A DNA stretch of 34,468 nucleotides from an uncultured Erysipelotrichaceae bacterium (GTDB lineage: Bacteria > Bacillota_I > Bacilli_A > Erysipelotrichales > Erysipelotrichaceae): assembly GCA_902766005.1 (NCBI GenBank), contig CACXCB010000153.1, positions 1-34,468 of the forward strand, written 5' to 3'. The translations under genes were made by a program, and so were the position numbers. Of the stretch, positions 1-8,738 are shown piece after piece (position 1 is the first letter of the stretch; the number at the start of each line of letters is the position of its first letter). The notes below the pieces were generated by a model, which saw nothing but the letters and a program-made list of their open reading frames with translations, searched no databases and was not told the DNA's origin.

Positions 1-1
1 C

Positions 2-1645
2 CTTGGTGGTCTTGACGAAGATGGCAAGAACATGTATGTGGTTGAAAATAATGATGATATTTTTGTGATGGAATGCGGTATCAAATATCCTGATTCAGAT
101 CAGCTTGGTATCGAAATGATCATACCGGATTTCCATTATTTAAAGGAAAATGCATCCAGGATCAAGGCAGTGTTTATCACGCATGGACATGATGATGTCA
201 TGGCGGCCTTGCCTTCATTAGTCCGTGATATTCCCAAGCTTCCGGTCTACATGGCACCGTTTACGGCGATGCTTTTTGAAAGAAAGGCAAAAAAACTCGG
301 ATTAAAGGATCTGAACATTCACCGCGTCAGAAGAAACGCCAAGTTCAAAGTCGGCAAGACGGAAATCCGCACATTCGGTACAACCCAGTCCATCGCTGAC
401 GGCTTCGGCGTGGCAATTAAAACCGAAGACGGTTATGTCGTTTATTCCAGCGAATTCATCGTTGACTATGATACACGCAATGAGGCATTCAATTTTGATA
501 TTACCAATATCACGGATCTTGGTACGGCAGGCGTACTGGCTTTGATGTGTGAGTCTGTCGGTTCGACAAGAGAAGGGCATTCTTCTCCGTCTCACCGCAT
601 CACGCCGGCAATTGAACATTATTTTGAGGATTCCGAAGGCAGAATGTTCATCACTTTGTTCAATCAGAACATCTACCGAGTCATGGAAGTCATTGAATTG
701 GCCAATAAATATAACCGCAAGGTATTTATTTATGACAGCGAATTAAAAGAACTGATGGCGGATATGGCTAAACTGGGGTATTATCATATTCCGGCAGGGC
801 TTGAAGTACCGACTTCCCAGTTCCGCAACGATATGGATAATATCATTGTCATTATCGCCGGTACCGGTTCTTCCATTTTCCGCAAAGTGCATAAGATTGC
901 AACCAAGGAAGACGATACGATCGAATTGCGATCCACCGATACGATCATTATCGCGAGTCCGGCAGTGCCCGGTACAGAGCGCGAGGAAGCCGTCATGGAA
1001 GACGACCTCTACAAAGAAAGCGGCAGAGTGCTTGATGTCGATGCCAAGCGCAATTTTACTATGCATGCAAGCATCGAAGACCTGAAGATGATGATTTATC
1101 TGATGAAACCGAAGTATTACATTCCTGTCAAGGGCGAATACAGACAGCTGATTGCCAATGCCAATATTGCCTTAGGCATGGGATATAATGCTGACAAGAT
1201 CATCGTTCTGGATAATGGCCAGGTTGCAACCCTGGAAGATGGCCAGCTGAAGCGCCAGTATGATATGATCCAGACCGATGATATCCTGATTGACGGCAAG
1301 GATAACCTGGATGCCAGCGGCATGATCCTCAAAGACAGGGAACTCCTCAGCACGGATGGTGCAATCATTATCGGCATTGTCATCAACCATACCACAAAGG
1401 AGATCATCGGCGGACCCGATGTACAAAGCAGAGGCGTCATTTATTTGAAGGATGCGGATTATATTGTCAAGGAAGTCGGCAATATCATGGAAAGAACAAT
1501 CAATGATGCCGTAGCGGAAAATCGTTATGACAATATGAGCTGCCGTGCGGAAGCACGTGAAAAGATAAGCCGCTATGTGATGAGGGAGACAGGAAAAAGG
1601 CCAATGATCCTGCCTGCCATTGTGGAAATCAATACGGCAAGTTAA
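2..1645 (+). CDS. rnjB: RNase J-family ribonuclease, degenerate (J2-like), 5'-truncated
   Basis: The open frame runs in from the window edge; codons before the first internal ATG (32) read LGGLDEDGKNMYVVE, the usual start of RNase J after a short N-terminus, so only a few residues are missing. Family role: 5'-3' exonuclease and endonuclease in mRNA decay and rRNA maturation, usually as J1/J2 complexes with the beta-lactamase/beta-CASP fold. The metal site is eroded: HxHxDH reads HGHDDV (182-199; last His is Val), the TGDF-like position reads SSEF with Glu (452-454), and the late VHGEYR reads VKGEYR (Lys at 1130-1132). The beta-CASP region and C-terminal domain look complete. By analogy with RNase J2 of other Bacillota it is probably a weak or inactive partner subunit. 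The family call is firm; J2 assignment and symbol are inference, since the J1 partner is not in the window. ftsK follows after ten bases. Confidence 0.88.
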   Translation, partial: LGGLDEDGKNMYVVENNDDIFVMECGIKYPDSDQLGIEMIIPDFHYLKENASRIKAVFITHGHDDVMAALPSLVRDIPKLPVYMAPFTAMLFERKAKKLGLKDLNIHRVRRNAKFKVGKTEIRTFGTTQSIADGFGVAIKTEDGYVVYSSEFIVDYDTRNEAFNFDITNITDLGTAGVLALMCESVGSTREGHSSPSHRITPAIEHYFEDSEGRMFITLFNQNIYRVMEVIELANKYNRKVFIYDSELKELMADMAKLGYYHIPAGLEVPTSQFRNDMDNIIVIIAGTGSSIFRKVHKIATKEDDTIELRSTDTIIIASPAVPGTEREEAVMEDDLYKESGRVLDVDAKRNFTMHASIEDLKMMIYLMKPKYYIPVKGEYRQLIANANIALGMGYNADKIIVLDNGQVATLEDGQLKRQYDMIQTDDILIDGKDNLDASGMILKDRELLSTDGAIIIGIVINHTTKEIIGGPDVQSRGVIYLKDADYIVKEVGNIMERTINDAVAENRYDNMSCRAEAREKISRYVMRETGKRPMILPAIVEINTAS

Positions 1646-1655
1646 GAGGTAGAAT

Positions 1656-4166
1656 GTGGCGAGAAAAAAGAAAAAAGATATAAGAGAAGAACAGAAAAAA
1701 GAATTGATACACTGGATCACGATTGTGATCCTTTGTGCGTTTGCGATTATCGGTATGCTGAGATCGGGTGTAGTCGGCAACTTTCTGTACCAGTTGCAGC
1801 GGTACATCTTCGGCTCTTTGTTCTGGCTGGTCGTGATTTTGATTGCCGGATGCATGCTTTACAATATTTTTCAGAAGAAAAGCGATAAGCCGCTTTTCAG
1901 CTATGTTGCCTTGGGACTGATTGTTGCAGGTATCCTGTTGATTTGTTCATACATCGACACAGATCCGGAAACAACAGGCCTGTCTGTCATCCTGGATTAC
2001 TGCAACGATACTGCCTTGTTTTTCAGCGAGAACAGTCCTGAGAAAGCCGGCGGTGGTTTGATCGGCATGTTTCTGTATTCCATCTTTTCCCTGATGCTTG
2101 GCAGAAAAGGTGTCATTGTTACCATCATTGTGCTGTTTGTTCTTTCCCTGCTGATTGGGGGATCAATTGAATTCTACAAGAATGTCTTCATGCAGATTGT
2201 GGATTTCTTCCGTCTTCCCGAAAGAGAGGAAGAGGAAGAACCAGAACCGGAGCCCGAGGAGCCTCAGGAACCCCGGAACTTATGGAACATGCTGGAAAAA
2301 AGAAAAGAAAAGCGCATGATTGACTCTGTCAAACTGAGCGATGAGCCGGAAGACAGTTATGAAACATCCATTCTGACCAAGGAGGAAAAGCCGAAAGTCA
2401 GAAAAATGGTCAATATCAAAGCGGATGGTGCCAAGGAAGAAATTCCTGTAGTCTCCATTCCCGGTAAAGTCATCTCATCCAAAAAATCCGTTTTCATCAA
2501 TGTTGATGACCTGATGAAGAAAGATTCTGTAAAGCAGGAAGAGACATATGAATACGAACCAGAACCGGAATCCTATTATGAACCACCGGAAGAATTTGAA
2601 GAGCCTGAGCCGGTATATGAACCGGTTTATCAGCCGGCACATGTCAGACAGCCTGTTGAGCAGACCGTTACCCAACCGGCTGTACAAACAAATCAGCAGC
2701 CTGCACCGAAACCAAAGCACAGGAACGGTCCGTACCGTCTGCCTAAGATGAATCTGCTTGATCCGCTTCCGCCGAAGGATGCCAACAGTGCAAATGAGAT
2801 ATCCGCAAAGGAAAAGGGCGAACTGCTCATCAATATCCTTGCCAATTTTGATATCGAGGCAAAACTGCTTGATACGCATATCGGTCCTTCCGTAACGCAG
2901 TTTGAAATCCGTCCGGATGCCAATGTCAAGATTTCACGCATTAACAGCCTGACGGACAATATTAAAATGCAGCTTGCTGCTAGGGATATCCGTATTGAAG
3001 CACCGATTCCGGGCAGAAATGCGGTTGGTGTAGAAATACCGAATATCAAGAGCACGCCGGTCAAGATGCGTGAGCTGGTCAATGATTTTCAGGACAAGAA
3101 ATCACCGTTATTGTTTTTTGTCGGCAAAGACCTGTTGGGAAGAACCGTTACATGCCGCCTTGACAAGATGCCGCATCTGTTGATTGCAGGTGCGACGGGT
3201 TCGGGTAAATCTGTTTGTATGAATTCGATTATTACTTCGATTCTGTTAAGAACGGATCCGGAAGATGTCAAGATGCTTCTGATTGATCCGAAAAAGGTTG
3301 AGTTTACCCCATACCAGAAAATTCCTCATCTGATCGGCCCGGTCATCAATGATCCAAACAAGGCCAACAATGCTTTGAAAGTCATTGTCCGGATCATGGA
3401 TGAACGATACAATATCTTCTCTCATGCAGGTGTCCGTAACATCGAGACATTCAACGAAAAGGTGAAGGCACAAAACGGGCAGCCGAATCCTGATGGATCG
3501 CCATGCCCGAAAAAGATGCCTTATATTATCGTTATTATCGATGAGCTTGCCGATCTGATGACGGTTGCGGGAAAAGAAGTGGAACAGTCCATACAGAGAA
3601 TTACACAGCTGGCAAGAGCTGCAGGTATACATCTGATCGTCGCAACCCAAAGACCATCAGTCGATGTCATCACCGGCGTCATCAAAGCAAACATTCCTTC
3701 CCGTATTGCCTTTGCGGTTTCTTCGGGAATGGATTCAAGAACCATTCTGGACCATGTCGGTGCGGAAAGACTGCTTGGCAATGGTGATATGCTGTATATG
3801 CCGATCGGACAGAATGCCGCTATGCGTGTACAGGGCGTATTTGTTACCGATGATGAAGTCAAGAGGATAACGGATTATGTCTCCGAACAGGCATCTCCGA
3901 TGTATGATGATGCATTTGTCCTGCTTGAAGGGGTGGAAGGCAATGAGGATGGTGCCGTGATCGGTGTAGCTGACGATCCTTTGTACGAGGAAATTAAGGA
4001 ATATGTCGTCGAGGCACAGAAAGCTTCCACTTCACTTTTGCAGAGAAGATTCGGCATTGGCTATAACAGGGCTGCCAGGATGATCGACTGCCTTGAACAA
4101 AATGGTGTTATCGGTCCGGCGAACGGTTCCAAGCCAAGGGAAGTCTTCCTGAAAAAAGAGGATTAG
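1656..4166 (+). CDS. ftsK: DNA translocase FtsK/SpoIIIE
   Basis: 836 residues, a normal length for the family. It starts with GTG behind the SD GAGGT; the ATG two bases upstream is in another frame. About four membrane helices lie in residues 20-190. A long Glu/Pro/Tyr-rich linker follows (about 190-370), then the alpha/beta motor with Walker A GATGSGKS (residues 512-519) and Walker B ending in Asp629-Glu630, and a C-terminal winged-helix gamma domain (about 770-836; LLQRRFGIGYNRAARM) that in this family reads the KOPS/SRS orientation signals. Role: ATP-driven double-stranded DNA pump at the division septum that clears chromosome ends. Ten bases separate it from the upstream RNase J gene, so the two are probably co-transcribed. 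FtsK and SpoIIIE cannot be told apart from this sequence. Confidence 0.96.
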   Translation: MARKKKKDIREEQKKELIHWITIVILCAFAIIGMLRSGVVGNFLYQLQRYIFGSLFWLVVILIAGCMLYNIFQKKSDKPLFSYVALGLIVAGILLICSYIDTDPETTGLSVILDYCNDTALFFSENSPEKAGGGLIGMFLYSIFSLMLGRKGVIVTIIVLFVLSLLIGGSIEFYKNVFMQIVDFFRLPEREEEEEPEPEPEEPQEPRNLWNMLEKRKEKRMIDSVKLSDEPEDSYETSILTKEEKPKVRKMVNIKADGAKEEIPVVSIPGKVISSKKSVFINVDDLMKKDSVKQEETYEYEPEPESYYEPPEEFEEPEPVYEPVYQPAHVRQPVEQTVTQPAVQTNQQPAPKPKHRNGPYRLPKMNLLDPLPPKDANSANEISAKEKGELLINILANFDIEAKLLDTHIGPSVTQFEIRPDANVKISRINSLTDNIKMQLAARDIRIEAPIPGRNAVGVEIPNIKSTPVKMRELVNDFQDKKSPLLFFVGKDLLGRTVTCRLDKMPHLLIAGATGSGKSVCMNSIITSILLRTDPEDVKMLLIDPKKVEFTPYQKIPHLIGPVINDPNKANNALKVIVRIMDERYNIFSHAGVRNIETFNEKVKAQNGQPNPDGSPCPKKMPYIIVIIDELADLMTVAGKEVEQSIQRITQLARAAGIHLIVATQRPSVDVITGVIKANIPSRIAFAVSSGMDSRTILDHVGAERLLGNGDMLYMPIGQNAAMRVQGVFVTDDEVKRITDYVSEQASPMYDDAFVLLEGVEGNEDGAVIGVADDPLYEEIKEYVVEAQKASTSLLQRRFGIGYNRAARMIDCLEQNGVIGPANGSKPREVFLKKED

Positions 4167-4188
4167 AAGCATAGTTAGATTAAACTAA

Positions 4189-4217
4189 TTGACATTTATT
4201 TCAAAACAATGCATACT
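4189..4217 (+). promoter_or_regulatory. sigmaA-type promoter of the small Cys-rich gene
   Basis: A perfect -35 TTGACA (4189-4194), a 17-base spacer and CATACT (4212-4217; 4 of 6 matches to the -10 consensus). It lies in the gap after ftsK and 25 bases before the chosen start codon. Confidence 0.6.
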
Positions 4218-4241
4218 CTTTTATGTAAAGAGGTTATACAG

Positions 4242-4448
4242 ATGAATTTATCAACATTTATCGTGTTATGCATATTGATATGTATTGTTGCATTGGATAT
4301 CCGCTATCTGATGAAGAACGGCATTGACAGCTGTTCAGGTGATTGCGGATCATGCGGTCCTTCCTGTAAATGGGCGAATGACGTCAAAAAAGCGCAGAGG
4401 AAGATCCGTTTTCAGAAAAAAATGAAGCAGTTATTTCAAATGAAATAA
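4242..4448 (+). CDS. FeoB-associated-type Cys-rich small membrane protein
   Basis: 68 residues from the ATG at 4242, chosen because AAAGAGG (4227-4233) sits eight bases upstream; an earlier in-frame ATG at 4209 has no SD and lies upstream of the predicted transcript start. One N-terminal membrane helix (about residues 4-20) is followed by a cytosol-facing Cys cluster of the form CSGDCGSCGPSC, then a strongly basic tail (KKAQRKIRFQKK). This helix plus CxxxCxxCxxxC layout is that of the FeoB-associated Cys-rich family (Pfam FeoB_associated), thought to work with ferrous iron transport. No feoA or feoB is visible here, and the gene has its own promoter and terminator, so it is an orphan. Function is inferred from the family only. 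Confidence 0.65.
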   Translation: MNLSTFIVLCILICIVALDIRYLMKNGIDSCSGDCGSCGPSCKWANDVKKAQRKIRFQKKMKQLFQMK

Positions 4449-4479
4449 GCCTGTTCGAAAGGATAGGCTTTTTCTTTTT
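4447..4479 (+). terminator. intrinsic terminator of the Cys-rich gene
   Basis: Stem AAGCCT (4447-4452) pairs with AGGCTT (4465-4470), followed by TTTCTTTTT. The left arm overlaps the stop codon. Confidence 0.75.
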
Positions 4480-4528
4480 GGCTGACATATGGTAGAATAC
4501 CTTTGTTTAAAAAGAAGAGGTAAAGACA

Positions 4529-5953
4529 ATGGCATTTGATTCATTGAGTGAAAGATTAAATACGGCGATGCGGAATGTTGCCGGCAAAGGAAAACTGACA
4601 GATGCGAATATGGAGGACATGCTGAAGGAAGTTCGTCTGGCTTTGCTGGAAGCAGATGTCAACTATCGCATTGTAAAGCAGTTCCTGGAGGAAATCCGCG
4701 AGAAGGCAAGAGGCGAGGATGTCTTAAACAGTGTCGAGCCGGGGCAGATGCTCGTCAAGATTGTCCATGATCAGATCGTTGAACTGCTTGGCAAAGATGA
4801 GCAGGAAATCCAATTTAAAGAAGACGGCATCACAACTATTATGCTGGTCGGCTTGCAGGGTACAGGTAAAACAACCAGTGTCGGTAAGATTGCCAAGATT
4901 TTTAAAGACAAGAAAGAAAGAAAATCCCTTTTAATTGCAGCAGACGTCATCCGTCCTGCCGCAATTGATCAGTTGCAAACACTGGGCAGGGAAATCGGTG
5001 TTGAAGTATTTACGCTCGGCACAGGCACACCGGCAATTGAAGCGGTCAGAAAGGGAATGGAGTATGCTTCTAAAAATGGTTTTGATACTGTATTGATTGA
5101 TACAGCCGGCCGTCTGCATATTGATGAAGAGCTGATGGACGAGCTGAAACAGATCAATGCCCTCGTTCATCCGGATGAGATTTTACTGACAGTCGATGCT
5201 ATGACAGGTCAGGATATCGTCAATGTTGCTCAGGCATTTAATGAAGCCTTGCCGTTAACCGGTCTTGTTGTCACAAAGTTTGACGGAGATTCCAGAGGCG
5301 GTGGCGTATTATCTGTCAAGAAGATCACAGGTGTTCCGGTCAAATTTGTCGGTGAAGGCGAAAAGATCGAGGACATGGGTGTCTTCTATCCGGACCGTAT
5401 GGCTGACAGAATCCTCGGCATGGGTGACATCGTCTCTCTCGTTGAAAAAGCCCAGGAAAAGATGGACATGGAAGAGACGGAGAAGATGGCTGAAAGAATG
5501 ATGAACGGCCAGTTCTCCATGGATGACATGCTGAAACAGTTTGAACAGATTGAAAGGCTTGGACCTCTGAGCGGCATTGTTAAAATGCTTCCCGGCATGA
5601 GCCAGTATGCACCGATGCTTGATGAGGCAAAAGCAGGTGATGCGATGAAGCATACCAAAGCGATCATCCAGTCAATGACGCCATATGAGAGAAAATATCC
5701 GCAAAGAATCCGCGGTACGATGAAAAAACGCATTGCCAAAGGTTCGGGAACCACTGTCAATGATGTCAACAAGCTCATCAACCAGTTCAACAAGATGAAA
5801 AAGGCAATGGACCAGATCGGATCGATGGCGAAAAACGGAAGTTTTACCGAAGAATCCCTGGAGAAGATGATGGACAATATGCAGAATCCCCAGCAAATGC
5901 AACAGTTGCAGCAGATGCAGTACCGTCAGGGAAAGGGAAAACGTTTCAGATAA
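4529..5953 (+). CDS. ffh: signal recognition particle protein Ffh (SRP54)
   Basis: 474 residues. The N-terminal four-helix domain is followed by the SRP GTPase domain with G1 GLQGTGKT (residues 108-115), the DTAGR motif, TKFDGDSRGG, and the GVGE-like FVGEGEK stretch. The Met-rich M domain covers about residues 300-474 (many Met-Gln-Gln near the end) and binds 4.5S/6S RNA and signal peptides. Role: co-translational targeting of membrane and secreted proteins together with FtsY. Start ATG is behind AAGAAGAGG (4512-4520). A -10-like TAGAAT lies at 4493-4498 with only a weak -35. The usual neighbour ylxM is not present; the gene sits alone between two terminators. Confidence 0.97.
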   Translation: MAFDSLSERLNTAMRNVAGKGKLTDANMEDMLKEVRLALLEADVNYRIVKQFLEEIREKARGEDVLNSVEPGQMLVKIVHDQIVELLGKDEQEIQFKEDGITTIMLVGLQGTGKTTSVGKIAKIFKDKKERKSLLIAADVIRPAAIDQLQTLGREIGVEVFTLGTGTPAIEAVRKGMEYASKNGFDTVLIDTAGRLHIDEELMDELKQINALVHPDEILLTVDAMTGQDIVNVAQAFNEALPLTGLVVTKFDGDSRGGGVLSVKKITGVPVKFVGEGEKIEDMGVFYPDRMADRILGMGDIVSLVEKAQEKMDMEETEKMAERMMNGQFSMDDMLKQFEQIERLGPLSGIVKMLPGMSQYAPMLDEAKAGDAMKHTKAIIQSMTPYERKYPQRIRGTMKKRIAKGSGTTVNDVNKLINQFNKMKKAMDQIGSMAKNGSFTEESLEKMMDNMQNPQQMQQLQQMQYRQGKGKRFR

Positions 5954-5961
5954 GGAAAACG

Positions 5962-5990
5962 GACAGCCGGTTATGGCTGTCTTTTTCTGT
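5962..5990 (+). terminator. intrinsic terminator of ffh
   Basis: GACAGCC (5962-5968) pairs with GGCTGTC (5975-5981), six-base loop, then TTTTTCTGTTTT. Confidence 0.88.
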
Positions 5991-6014
5991 TTTCGAAGAA
6001 ATATCATTTTTTGA

Positions 6015-6043
6015 TTGAAGGAAACAATAAAAACTGGTATTAT
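6015..6043 (+). promoter_or_regulatory. promoter of the T-box/leuS transcript
   Basis: TTGAAG (6015-6020), 17-base spacer, TATTAT (6038-6043). Initiation near 6050 would place the whole T-box leader in the transcript. Confidence 0.55.
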
Positions 6044-6049
6044 ACATGG

Positions 6050-6246
6050 TGTTGCGATGAAAAAGACCAGTAACTGTGATGTGTGGCAAAGAGAGGCGGA
6101 GATATGGTGAAATCCGAAGCATGCAGATCAGCGAACTCACCTTTGGAGCAGCCGCAGGCAAAGCGTTAAGTTCCGTAATGAGTGCACTGAGGTGAACTAA
6201 GGTGGTACCGCGTTTATAACGTCCTTAGATGAGGACGTTTTATTTT
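6050..6246 (+). promoter_or_regulatory. T-box riboswitch, leucine (CUC specifier)
   Basis: The leader carries the conserved T-box core AAGGTGGTACCGCG (6199-6212) followed by a terminator hairpin, about 200 bases upstream of leuS. In the stem I region, GAACTCACC presents CTC (6136-6138), a leucine codon, in the position and context of a specifier loop. The variable base of the TGGN bulge is T, which would pair with discriminator A73 of tRNA-Leu, agreeing with the leucine call. In this class uncharged tRNA pairs at both sites and stabilises the antiterminator so leuS is read. Confidence 0.92.
6218..6246 (+). terminator. T-box regulated terminator
   Basis: AACGTCCT (6218-6225) pairs perfectly with AGGACGTT (6232-6239), followed by TTATTTTATTT. 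It lies directly after the T-box core, so the two structures compete. Confidence 0.88.
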
Positions 6247-6265
6247 ATTTCAGGAGGAAGAAATC

Positions 6266-8668
6266 ATGGCTTACAAACATAAGGAAGTTGAGGCGAAATG
6301 GCGCCGCTATTGGGAGGAAAACAAGACATTCAAGACGGATGTATGGGATTTCAGCAAACCGAAATTCTATGCTCTGGATATGTTCCCATATCCAAGCGGA
6401 GCAGGTCTGCATGTCGGTCATCCGGAAGGCTATACAGCAACGGATATCGTTTCCCGTAAGAAGAGAATGGAAGGCTACAATGTCCTGCATCCGATGGGAT
6501 TTGACTCCTTTGGCCTGCCGGCAGAACAGTATGCGATCCAGACCGGAAACCATCCGGACACATTCACACAGCAGAACATTGAGATCTTCACAGGACAGCT
6601 CAAGAATCTCGGCTTCTCCTTTGACTGGGACAGAGTCGTTTCCACCAGCGATCCATCCTACTACAAGTGGACGCAATACATTTTCAAGCTGCTTTTTGAA
6701 GATGGCCTTGCAAAATGTGTAGACATGCCGGTCAACTGGTGCGAGGAACTCGGAACGGTATTGGCGAATGATGAAATCATCGACGGCAAGAGCGAACGTG
6801 GTGGCTATCCGGTTGTGCGTAAGAACATGCGCCAGTGGGTTATTGATATCGTGAAATATGCCGACCGCCTGCTGGAAGGACTCGATGAAATCGACTGGCC
6901 GGAAAGCACAAAGGAAATGCAGAGAAACTGGATCGGAAGATCCTATGGTGCTCATGTCATTTTCAAGGTTGACGGACATGATGATACATTTACCGTATTC
7001 ACAACACGTTGTGATACGCTGTTTGGTGCTACATATTGTGTATTAGCTCCGGAACACGCCCTTGTTGAAAAGATCACAACACCTGAGCAGAAGGAAGCTG
7101 TTGAAGCGTATGTCAAAGCATGCTCCCTTAAATCGGATCTGGAAAGAACAGAGTTGAACAAGGATAAGACCGGCGTATTCACAGGTGCATATGCGATCAA
7201 TCCATGCAATGGCAAAAAGGTGCCGATCTGGATCAGTGACTATGTTTTAGCCACATACGGAACAGGTGCAATCATGGCTGTTCCTGCCCATGATACAAGA
7301 GACTATGAATTCGCAAAGAAGTTCGGTCTTGAGATTATTCCGGTACTCGAAGGCGGAGATATTGAAAAAGAAGCATATACCGAAGACGGTATTCATATCA
7401 ACAGCGGCTTCCTCGACGGTCTTGGAAAAGAAGATGCGATCGATGCGATGATCGCATGGCTCACTGAAAGAGGACTCGGCGAAAAGAAAGTCAACTATCG
7501 TATTCGTGAATGGATCTTTGCAAGACAGCGCTATTGGGGAGAACCGATTCCTGTTATTCATCTCGATAATGGCGATCAAATTGCCTTGCGTGATGATGAG
7601 CTGCCGTTAATCTTGCCGCAGTTAAGCGACTATAAGCCTTCCAAATCCGGTGCTTCACCATTAGAGAAAGCAGAGGACTGGGTGAATGTGGAAGTCAATG
7701 GGGTCCATGGAAAGAGAGAAACAAGCACCATGCCCGGCAGTGCCGGAAGCTCTTGGTATTTCTTGCGCTACATTGATCCGCATAATGACAATGAGATTGC
7801 TGACAGGAAACTGATTGAACACTGGATGCCGGTTGACCTTTATATCGGCGGTCCTGAACATGCTGTAGGACATCTGCTTTACAGCCGCATGTGGAACAAC
7901 TTCCTGTATGACAAAGGTATCGTTTCCGTCAAGGAACCGTTCCAGAAACTGGTCCATCAGGGCATGATCCTCGGTGCTAACGGCATCAAGATGGGAAAAC
8001 GCTATCCGAAGTATATTGTTGATCCAAATGTCATTGTCAATGATTACGGTGCAGATACACTGCGCCTGTATGAAATGTTCATGGGACCGTTAGAAGCAAG
8101 CAAGCCATGGAGCGATCAGGGCGTAGAAGGTGCACGCAGATGGATTGAAAGAGTATGGCGCTTAGCGATGGAAAGCGAGGACAAGATTACGGATGCACCG
8201 ACACCCGAACTGGATTATGTCTTCAATTATACCGTCAAGAAGGTTACCGAAGATATTGATACATTGAACTTCAATACTGCCATTTCACAGATGATGATCT
8301 TTATCAATGAATGCTATCGCGTAAACAAAGTCAATCGTGACATGCTTGTGGATTTCATTAAGCTGCTCTCTCCGATCACGCCGCATATGTGTGAGGAAAT
8401 CTATCACCATTATACCGGTGAAGATACATTGGCATATGCATCCTGGCCGGTTTATGATGAAGCCAAACTGGTACAAAACACCGTCGAGATCGTTGTCCAG
8501 GTCAACGGCAAAGTCCGTGCGAGATTTAATGCCAACAAAGGCGAGGACAAGGCTGTTCTTGAAGACAAGGCAAAGGGGCTGGATGCCATCAAACCATACA
8601 CAGAAGGCAAGACAATCCGCAAGGTTATCGTCATTCCGGATAAGATTGTCAACATCGTTGTTGCATAA
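6266..8668 (+). CDS. leuS: leucyl-tRNA synthetase
   Basis: 800 residues, normal for bacterial LeuRS. Class I signature HVGH at residues 49-52 ([12 protein letters not shown]). The CP1 editing insertion lies in roughly residues 220-420, with [12 protein letters not shown] and a [12 protein letters not shown] motif typical of the hydrolytic site. The second class I signature reads KMGKR (residues 575-579) instead of KMSKS. An anticodon-binding domain and a C-terminal VQVNGKVR domain close the protein. Start ATG is behind AGGAGGA. The gene is alone under the leucine T-box and ends in its own terminator. The KMSKS deviation may be a lineage trait, because the rest of the catalytic core is intact. 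Confidence 0.97.
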   Translation: MAYKHKEVEAKWRRYWEENKTFKTDVWDFSKPKFYALDMFPYPSGAGLHVGHPEGYTATDIVSRKKRMEGYNVLHPMGFDSFGLPAEQYAIQTGNHPDTFTQQNIEIFTGQLKNLGFSFDWDRVVSTSDPSYYKWTQYIFKLLFEDGLAKCVDMPVNWCEELGTVLANDEIIDGKSERGGYPVVRKNMRQWVIDIVKYADRLLEGLDEIDWPESTKEMQRNWIGRSYGAHVIFKVDGHDDTFTVFTTRCDTLFGATYCVLAPEHALVEKITTPEQKEAVEAYVKACSLKSDLERTELNKDKTGVFTGAYAINPCNGKKVPIWISDYVLATYGTGAIMAVPAHDTRDYEFAKKFGLEIIPVLEGGDIEKEAYTEDGIHINSGFLDGLGKEDAIDAMIAWLTERGLGEKKVNYRIREWIFARQRYWGEPIPVIHLDNGDQIALRDDELPLILPQLSDYKPSKSGASPLEKAEDWVNVEVNGVHGKRETSTMPGSAGSSWYFLRYIDPHNDNEIADRKLIEHWMPVDLYIGGPEHAVGHLLYSRMWNNFLYDKGIVSVKEPFQKLVHQGMILGANGIKMGKRYPKYIVDPNVIVNDYGADTLRLYEMFMGPLEASKPWSDQGVEGARRWIERVWRLAMESEDKITDAPTPELDYVFNYTVKKVTEDIDTLNFNTAISQMMIFINECYRVNKVNRDMLVDFIKLLSPITPHMCEEIYHHYTGEDTLAYASWPVYDEAKLVQNTVEIVVQVNGKVRARFNANKGEDKAVLEDKAKGLDAIKPYTEGKTIRKVIVIPDKIVNIVVA

Positions 8669-8675
8669 AAATCAG

Positions 8676-8714
8676 AAACAGGTTTTGAAACAGTGGTTTC
8701 AGAGCCTGTTTTTT
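8676..8714 (+). terminator. intrinsic terminator of leuS
   Basis: AAACAGG (8676-8682) pairs with CCTGTTT (8705-8711), with an inner GAAAC/GTTTC helix (8687-8691 and 8696-8700), then a T run. Confidence 0.85.
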
Positions 8715-8722
8715 GCTATAAT
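8714..8722 (+). promoter_or_regulatory. extended -10 promoter of scpA
   Basis: TGCTATAAT gives a perfect -10 (8717-8722) with the TGn extension. The -35 position is poor (TGGTTT, 8694-8699). It overlaps the T run of the leuS terminator and ends only 16 bases before the scpA start. Confidence 0.6.
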
Positions 8723-8738
8723 CTTTGGGTTAAAGCGT

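Noticed and set aside
1172..1855. Long antisense frames opposite rnj, ftsK, leuS, scpA and other genes
   Set aside because: They mirror codon structure of real genes, have no SD or family motifs, and encode low-complexity Cys/His/Phe-rich translations.
4167..4188. AGTTAG/CTAATT dyad after ftsK as a terminator
   Set aside because: The stem is short and AT-rich and no T run follows.
4480..4528. Strong promoter before ffh
   Set aside because: TAGAAT (4493-4498) is present, but the -35 position TTTTCT is poor, so it was mentioned under ffh and not called separately.
8337..8738. Open frame extending scpA upstream into leuS by 134 codons
   Set aside because: It lies in another frame of leuS, and ScpA homology begins exactly at the ATG at 8739.
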